From assembly GCA_002439705.1 (NCBI GenBank), contig DJPE01000026.1:1-11051 (forward strand): a stretch of 11,051 nt of DNA, read 5' to 3'. The DNA comes from Christensenella sp. UBA6420. Its GTDB lineage: Bacteria > Bacillota > Clostridia > Christensenellales > DTU072. Both the position numbers and the translations under genes were made by a program. Shown here piece by piece: positions 1-7,300 of this stretch; within the stretch, counting starts at the first letter, position 1; each line of letters begins with the position of its first letter. The notes below the pieces were generated by a model, which saw nothing but the letters and a program-made list of their open reading frames with translations, was not told the origin of the DNA and made no database searches.

Positions 1-148
1 CGTCGGGAGTAGAAATACTCATAGAAAAGGCGCGGGTTTCCGTATCGTAAGTCTGTTTGTTCTTTTTGCAGCCGGCAAGTAAGCAGGCGAGCATCGCGAC
101 CATAGCGAAAACAAACATGATTCCGATAATCTTTTTGGTCTTTTTCAT
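1..148 (-). CDS. Lipoprotein, N-terminal part (possible solute-binding protein); runs off left edge
   Basis: Only the first 49 codons are present; the rest lies beyond position 1. The ATG at 148-146 is preceded by AGGAGG. The product begins MKKTKKIIGIM, followed by a hydrophobic stretch and the lipobox LAGC with the lipidated Cys at residue 27, then a polar KKNKQTYDTETRAF segment. This is a typical type II signal peptide, so the mature protein should be tethered to the outer face of the membrane. The early mature sequence (TRAFSMSISTPD) resembles the start of clostridial family 5 (oligopeptide/dipeptide) ABC-transporter binding proteins, where a similar strand precedes a DG-x-FNPFF motif. That is recalled family knowledge and the decisive region is outside the window, so the functional guess is weak. 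It sits 31 nt after the preceding lipoprotein gene, with no terminator seen between them, so it is probably the third gene of the operon. Confidence 0.85.
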   Translation of the reverse strand, partial: MKKTKKIIGIMFVFAMVAMLACLLAGCKKNKQTYDTETRAFSMSISTPD

Positions 149-152
149 AATG

Positions 153-158
153 CCTCCT
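153..158 (-). promoter_or_regulatory. Ribosome binding site of the left-edge lipoprotein gene
   Basis: On the minus strand AAAGGAGG stands 4 nt before the ATG at 148. It is a full match to the anti-Shine-Dalgarno sequence and fixes the start. It lies in the 31-nt gap after the TAA at 182-180. Confidence 0.85.
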
Positions 159-179
159 TTATTTTCTCATAAAGTTATT

Positions 180-1331
180 TTAGTTAAGTTCCTCGGCAGT
201 GACTGCGGAATAATCCGTATTAGTCACGTCTTCGGAAACGGTGTTATCTATAGCTATCCAGGTATTGACTTCGGTCGAAAGAGACTTTCTGCCGTCGTAA
301 GTTATTTTACCGCTGACGGTCACGTTATTGAACTTAGCTCCTTCTTCCGCTTCGTAAGCTATGAAGCCGACAAGGTACGTCCCGTTGTACTGCGCGGTAA
401 ACTTAATTTCCGCGTTCTCTATCGTAAGGTCGTAGATATTTGCGTCTTTTCTGAGCGTGGTGAACAAGCCGAAGCCGTCTTTATCGGTCTTCGTCCCTTC
501 GAACTCAACGCTTATTCCGGTAAGTTTGTGTCCGTTGCCGTTGATGGTTCCGTTAAAACTTCTCGATATCCACGCGGTAGCGCCGGAAAAGTCCAGATCG
601 GCGTCGAGATAAATATTGCCGTTGTTTGCGATAGCGGTATTGAAGGTTCTTTCGTTGTTTACGATAGTCCAGTTACCTTCGATGAACTTGACGTAAACGG
701 TAACGTCTTCCGCGGTCATAACGAACGACGTCCAGTCTACCTTTTCCGTCATCGCTTCGTCCGAATAATAATCGTACAGAGTGTAGCCGTCTTTCTTCGG
801 CGCGACTACGTTACTCGGTCTCGATTTCGCTTCGCCCACACGGCAGGAGTCGGTCTTGATTACTTCGCCGGTAAGTCCGTCTTTGTAGACGACGGAAGGA
901 CTCTTGACGAGATTAGCGTAAAGCGTAACGCTCTTTTCCACCGTATCGGTGTCGAAGTTCCACTTCGTAGCGAGTTTAACTTTCTTTCTGTCCGCAATTT
1001 CCGCGTTTGCGTCGAAAACGTTGCCGTCTTCGTCGAGAACGTTACCGTCTTCGTCGGTTTCCGCAAGGTACCACCCTTCAACGTAATATCCCGATATATC
1101 GTAAAGCGTAAAATCGTTGGAATATCCGGGCTGAATAATTACTCTTCCGCCCTTCTTTACGCCGAGATACTGGTCCTTAGCCACGGTGGACATATTGCCC
1201 GTGTTGTAGTTAAACGTGACCAGACAGTCGTACGAAGCCTGGCTTCCGCCGTCGGAACACGCCGACAGAACCATAGCCGCGACCAGTACGAGTACTGCCA
1301 AAACGATTGTGTTTTTAATTCTTTTTTTCAC
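180..1331 (-). CDS. Lipoprotein with InlB-like repeats and a GLUG/beta-helix-like C-terminal region
   Basis: Encodes 383 residues from a GTG start at 1331, chosen because AGGTGAT lies 3 nt upstream and the signal peptide begins immediately (MKKRIKNTIVL). The lipobox is LSAC with Cys25, predicting a membrane-tethered extracellular lipoprotein. Residues about 33-137 look like an InlB B-repeat (beta-rich, with GYYVEGWYL at about 80-88). A second related unit at about 142-216 contains GYTLYDYYSDEAM. Residues about 217-350 resemble GLUG or pectate-lyase-like beta-helix sequence: GTINGNGHKLTGIS near 260, then GLF and the VGFIAYE...NNVTVSGKI pattern. No catalytic residues are recognisable, so a binding or adhesive role is more likely than an enzymatic one; this is inference. 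It ends in TAA at 182-180. The 15-nt gap to the protease gene stop suggests co-transcription and perhaps translational coupling. Confidence 0.93.
   Translation of the reverse strand: MKKRIKNTIVLAVLVLVAAMVLSACSDGGSQASYDCLVTFNYNTGNMSTVAKDQYLGVKKGGRVIIQPGYSNDFTLYDISGYYVEGWYLAETDEDGNVLDEDGNVFDANAEIADRKKVKLATKWNFDTDTVEKSVTLYANLVKSPSVVYKDGLTGEVIKTDSCRVGEAKSRPSNVVAPKKDGYTLYDYYSDEAMTEKVDWTSFVMTAEDVTVYVKFIEGNWTIVNNERTFNTAIANNGNIYLDADLDFSGATAWISRSFNGTINGNGHKLTGISVEFEGTKTDKDGFGLFTTLRKDANIYDLTIENAEIKFTAQYNGTYLVGFIAYEAEEGAKFNNVTVSGKITYDGRKSLSTEVNTWIAIDNTVSEDVTNTDYSAVTAEELN
1012..1053 (-). repeat. Two 21-bp tandem units encoding a repeated DEDGNV-type acidic heptad
   Basis: Positions 1012-1032 and 1033-1053 are 21-bp near-identical copies inside the 383-residue lipoprotein gene. 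They encode the protein stretch DEDGNVLDEDGNVFD. The unit is in frame, so it changes only the acidic loop length. The DxDG pattern is reminiscent of calcium-binding loops, but no complete EF-hand or dockerin motif is present. Confidence 0.7.
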
Positions 1332-1334
1332 CTT

Positions 1335-1341
1335 ATCACCT
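1335..1341 (-). promoter_or_regulatory. Ribosome binding site that decides the GTG start at 1331
   Basis: AGGTGAT on the minus strand matches the 3' part of the anti-SD complement (AGGAGGTGAT) and ends 3 nt before the GTG. It lies wholly within the 15-nt gap after the protease stop codon (1349-1347). The GTG inside this site reads into a TGA after three codons, so it is not the start. Confidence 0.7.
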
Positions 1342-1346
1342 GTCGA

Positions 1347-4300
1347 TTATTTTTCTTCGTTAGTATCGTTGTCTTTATTTTCCGTTTCGGAAACGTTTTC
1401 CGCTTCGGTATTTTCGTTAGCCGTGATTTCCTTTTCGGGGAAAACTATATCTTCGGACTTAGCTTTGCCGAAAATTCCTATTTTCTTCTTGCGGAGAATA
1501 AGGATTACCGCTACGGCTACGCCTGCGAGAACCGCTACGCCGCAGCCTACGCTTATACCCACGATAGCGCCCGTGGACAAACCTTTCTTACCGCCGTTGT
1601 CGTCGGGGATGACGGGACCGTCGTCCTGTCCGGCTACTACGTTTACGAATACCTGCACGCTGTAACTTTGTCCGCGTTCGGTGTAAGTTACGGTGACGTA
1701 TTCGTCTCCCTCCGCAAGAACCGTCTTGTCGATAACGGTTTCCGTCGCGGAAACGAGAACTTCGGAGCTGTCCTGATAGATTACCTTAATCACCATACCC
1801 GTCGGGTCGAAACTTTCGCCTGCGGTGTAATGAATTTTGGTAGGAATCTGAGCGAGCTCTATTCTGTCCACGCTCACGGGATAACCCAACGCGGCTTTCT
1901 TATCTCTCAACGCCTTTTCGGCGGCGAGAAGAACGTTATTTTTATCTGCTACGAGCGAGAGCTGTTCGGTGGACGTAATTTTGTTGTACGCAAGTCTTGC
2001 CTGTCTAACAACTTCGCTTATCTCTTCGAGAGCAGCCATATCGGCAGCAGCAGCGATGGCTTCGTTGCTCATGACGGAAGAAATATTGTCGATAGCCGCG
2101 ATAGCTTCGTGCGTGGTGTCGTCGGGGAGTATTTCGTCGGTCACGGTCACGGTCTCGAAAAAGTTTTTCCAGATTACCGTGTCGTATCCCTTTCCGTTCT
2201 TCGGATAGGTTACTTTAAGTCCGAAGCTCGGAGCTTCGTAGCTTGGGAACATATCCGCGTATAATCTTCTTCCTACGTAGTCGTAGAAGTTTGCGTAATA
2301 TACGGTTCCGCCGATACATTTGTTGTTGTTGTCAGTACCGAATATCTGATAAAGGAAGGATTCGCTCTGCGTGGTGGCGTTTTGATAAACGCTTGCGTCC
2401 ACGTATTCCGCTTTAAGGGCGGGAGCCTGAACGCTGTTGAAGGTGTAATCGTTTACGGTGCTGTCGAAGAAAGCGTAGCTTCCTATGGACTTAACGGTAT
2501 ACGGGAAGGTTATTTTTTCCAACGTGGATACCCCTTCGAACGAGTACGCGCCGATTTCCAAAGTGTTGTCGGCGACGACGTAGCTTAATCCTTCCTTTGC
2601 GGTCGGGTATTGTTCGAGAACAAGTCCTTTTTCGACCGTTTTTCCGTTTTCGGTAACCTTAACCACCGAGTAAAGTACGCCGTCTATCGACTTAAAGCCT
2701 TCGTTGCCTTCCGCTACGCGTATTTCTTTAAGGGTGTCGATATAGCTGAACGCGCCTGCGCCGTAAGAAGCTTCGTTTCTGCTTCTCGTTTCTTCCACTC
2801 TGCCCTTTTCGTCGAGCTTATCCCAAGTGTAAACGTAGTTTCTGTCGTTGAAACTTGCGGGGAGCGTCACCGTAGTGAGTTTGGTATCGACGAACGCGCC
2901 TATGCTCACTACTTTAAGGCTGTCGAACGTAACGCTCGTCAAAGGTACGGATAAGAATGCGTATTCGCCTACGTATTCCGCCGCGGCAAGATTAGCCGTC
3001 GTGAACGCGGTGTGGTCGAACGCGCGGGCTCCGATGCGTTCTATTCCGCTTAAATCGGCGGAAGATAACTTGGAAGCGTATCTGAACGCGAACGCTTCTA
3101 CCGTCTTGACTCCGCTAAGATTTATCGAAGTAAGATTATCGGAGTACATGAACGCCGCCGTCCCTATATAGGTCACGCTGTCGGGTAACGATACGTCGGT
3201 CAACGCTTCTCTCATCTCGTTGGAAGCGAAAGCGTAATCGCCTATCAAAGTCGTTCCGATGCCGAAGGTGGCGTCGGTAATATTGTTGCTGTTATAGAAA
3301 GCGTAATCGCCCATTTCGGTCACGCCGCCGAAAGTTACGCTCGTAAGAGCGGAGATATTCGAGAATGCTCTTTCGCCCATAGCGGTAAGGTTGGGGAAGT
3401 TCGCTTCGGCAATCTTACTTTCTCTGAATGCGGACGCGCCGACTTTTTGGAGATTATTTGCGACGAACGCTCTTATTCCGCAGTTTGCGAAAGCGTAATC
3501 GCCTACTTCTTCGGCTTCGGGAATATTGACGGAAGTCAGTCTGCCGCAGTCCTTAAAGGCGTTGCTGCCGACGACGGTCACGTTATTAAGGCCGTTTACT
3601 TTAGTAAGGTTGTAACAGCCGCTGAACACTCCTTCGGGGAGCGAAGTCAACGCTTCGGAAAGAGTAACTTCGGTCACGCTGCTGCCGGCGAAAGCGTATT
3701 CCCCTATTTCGGTAACGCCGCTCGCGTCGAACGTAGTAAGTCCGTTAAGTCCGCTCAAAGCTCCGTTTCTTATCTTCGTAACCGAGTCGAGAACCTTAAC
3801 GACGGTCTTTCCGGTCGGTACCGCGATAAGCTCGGCCTTATCCTTATTATATAATACGCCCAGATCGTTTACGGTCGAGCCGTCGCCCACGGAGTAGTTG
3901 ACGCTGCCGTCGGTAACGATAAATTTACCGAACCTGTCGCAACCCGTAAACGGAGTGCTGGTGCTGAATCTTATATCCGCTTTATCGTCGAGAACGACGG
4001 TCTGTATACCGCTGCCCGAGAAGGCTCCGCTTTCTATTGCGTAACTTCCTGCGGGAAGAGTAATAGAAGTAAGGTTAAGGGTAGAAGCGAAAGCCTGTTG
4101 CGCAATTCCGGTAAGGTTTGCTTTGTCGGTGAAGTTAAATTCGGTAAGCCCCGTTCCGCTGAACGCGCCTGCGCTTATATAAGATCCCGAAAAGTCAAAC
4201 GTTCTTAAAGCGGTGCAGCCGCTGAACATATCTTCGCCGATATTCGTGTTTTCGTTGGTTACTACGTTACTTAACTTGGTACAGCCTTTGAACACGCCCT

Positions 4301-7300
4301 TACCGGTAACTCTGAGTTCGGTAAGGTCGATGGTTTCGAGAGAAGTACACTTCTCGAAAGCTCCGTTGCCTACGGTGGTAAGACGCTTGGAGTTTTCGAT
4401 GATTTCGAGAGAAGTACAACCGCTGAACGCATAGTCGCCTATCGTAATCGCGGCGGTATATTCGGGGTGTTCTATCTTGTCTTTATCGACGAACTTTCCG
4501 AAAGTAATCTTTTTAAGCTTTTCGCATCCCTTGAACGCTTCTTTGTGAATGACGATACATTGTCCGGGAACTACGATTTCTTCAAGGTTGGTACAGCCTT
4601 TGAACGCTTCTTTCGGTATTTCGGTAAGAGTCGACGGGAAGACTATTCTCTTGATGGTGGTGTTGTATTGGAAGCACTCTTCGTCAAGGTACATAATGTT
4701 CTTGCTTTCGGGTATTTCCACGTTTTCTCCGCCGTAATAGTCGTACAACGTATAGTTTATTATTCTGTATTCGTCGTCTACGGTTACGCTTACGCTCTTA
4801 CTTGCGGTGGCGTTGCCGACGACGGAAACGGTAATTATCGCAGTGCCTTTCTTGTGGGTAGTGATATTACCTATCTTATCCACGCTGGCTACGGAAGGGT
4901 TAGCCGACGTCCATTCGTAGGATATGTTGCTTAAATACCACGGGTCGGCTTTAACTTTGAACTGAGCCGTCTGATTCGGGTACATTTCGAAGGTCGGTAA
5001 AGTTCCGTCGAGATTAACTACGTAGTTCTTTCCGTTCGCAACGGGTTCCAACGTAATCTTGTTAAGTCTCGAAAGCTGTTTCGCCTGTCCTTCTACCGTC
5101 ACGTCTATGCGTGCGTAAATTATCTGCGAAGCGGAATCTTCTACGTCGCAGAGATATACAGTCGCGATACCGTTCTTCGAGCCGAAGATTTCTTCTTCGT
5201 TGGCTTTGACGTAGGAGCTGCCGCTCTTAACGTAGTAAGACAAACTTCTGGACGCGACGCTTGCGGGAGTAATCGCCATAGACGGCTTATAAACTTCGTT
5301 CGGAGCTATGGAAAGTTCGTAAATTCTGTATTCCATACCGTCGCCCGACGCGTTCTTTCCCGTTCTGCCGGTGTCGACGAGTTTTTCGTCGGTGGCGAGT
5401 ATTACTTCGTCGGGATAGTCGATAGCTGCGGAAGCGGAAACCACATAGGTAGCCTGGTTCATCGCGTAATCGTCTACCGCAAGGTACAGTTTACCCGTCT
5501 TGACGTAATCTTCGTAAATATCGGTAATTTCGAAAGAAACGGTAGACGTTTCTCCCTTGGCTCCGTATACGGGGATAGGATACTGCGTTGCGAGCGTAAG
5601 TACTTCCTTGCCGCCCTTATCCTGTTTTATATAGCAGGGCATAACGTCCATGACGTATTGGTTATCGAAGACGTCCACATCCATATAAATCTTGTATTTT
5701 ATCTGTTTGTTTTCGTCCTTGTAGGAATCGAAACGGATACGGTAGTCGAGAACCTGCGGAGCTTCGTAGTCCACGGTGAACTGGAAGTCGAAAGTTCCTC
5801 TTTCGGGATTGGTCACCTTCTCGTCTCTTTCCTGTCCGTAAACCCCTTCGAGTTCTCCCTGTAAGGATACGTAGTAAGTGTTGTTGTTTGCAAGTCCCCA
5901 GGTACTCGGCTTCATTTCCATCATTATTATCGCGCCGCGATTGCTGCCGCCGGCTGCGTAAGACTTACTTACGTTTTCTTGTCTTTCGCTGTAAACCACG
6001 TTACCCGTGGCCGCGTCGGTGACGGTGACGGTCATATAAGCCGCATTACGCAACAATCCCGCGTATACCATATACATTTCGTAAATGGTTCTTTGGCTCT
6101 GCGTATCGAACATGGATACGGCGGCTTTCTCTCTTTCGGGATAAATCTGAACTTCGCTTTCGTCCATCGAGTAGAGATAAGAACCGAGAGCGATTATATA
6201 CTGGTCGTCGTAATATCTGCCGAGCGGTCTGGTTTCCGCAGCGCTGGCTTTGAGTTTGTCTTCTTCGGGTACGCCCGTGTCCTTTTGGCTTTCGGCGAGT
6301 TCGTACTCGTCGTAGTCGAACAAAGGTCCGTCGTTCCAGTCGCCGTAGAAAGCAAGGTACGGAAGACCTATCGTAACTTTCGTGCCGGCAGCTTCGTCTG
6401 CCACCAAAGACACGAAACCTTCTACGTACATACCGTTAGCGAAGCTGGTTTCTATATACTGTTTAGCCGCCGCGCTCAATTTTATAACGATTTTTACGGA
6501 GAGTTTCGCATTGGCGGGGACTTCTATCTTGCCGCTGTGCGCGGTTCCGTTGACGTAATAAGTAATATCGCTGTCGTCGAGCATGTGAGCTTTTTCGGCG
6601 ACGGTCTTGTTATCGGAAGCCAAAGTTTCCGTCATAACGTAAGTTTTCGGGTCGTAATATTCCGTCTTGCCGGAAATATTGTTGATGACGAAGTTAAGGA
6701 CGTATTCTCCCGTCTTCTGCTTGTCGTCGTAAAGTTCTATCTTGGTCTTATCTCTCTCTTTACCTTCGGCATCGAGAACGGTAAGATAACTTTCCGTGTG
6801 TATCGCATTGTAGATACCGGCAAGACCGGCGCCCTGTTTACGGGGCGAATAAGGATTGCCTTCTTCGTTGTTCGCGATGGTAGCGGTGCTCATAAGAACC
6901 TGATTTACTCTCGCGGTGAGTTCCGTACCGGTAAGTCCGGGGTTGCTTTCTTTAAGGTACTGACGGAGCAAAGCCACTGCGCCCGCCATGTTCGGGGCAG
7001 CCATACTCGTACCGCTGTAAATATCGTATCCGCCGGGTACCGCGCTCGTGATTTCTCCGCCGTGAGCGGTGATTTCGGGCTTTAACTGCAAATCGGGCAA
7101 GGGTCCCCAGCTCGAAAAGTCGGACATAAACGGACCTGCCATAAAGTTCTTGTTAATCTGAATGGTTCCTACGCTTCTTACGGCGTTATCGACGAAGATT
7201 TTGCCCGCGTCCATGCTGATAGAGCAGGTCGGCACGGGATTTTCCACTTCGCCCAGGGACATTCTTATCGTACCGGATACGTTGTTGTAAATGATACAGG

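Noticed and set aside
57..2264. Plus-strand open frame of 735 codons
   Set aside because: It lies antisense across two well-supported lipoprotein and protease genes, has no signal or domain pattern, and is explained by the scarcity of stop-generating codons in NNC/NNG-biased genes.
735..4760. Shared YTLYDYY peptide in the lipoprotein (near 780) and the protease (near 4745) as a sign of common origin
   Set aside because: The match is seven residues; the surrounding sequences differ and such Tyr-rich strands are common in InlB and BspA-type modules.
5979..7085. Plus-strand open frame of 368 codons inside the protease gene
   Set aside because: It is antisense to the Fn3-like and catalytic regions, whose conserved motifs prove the minus-strand reading.
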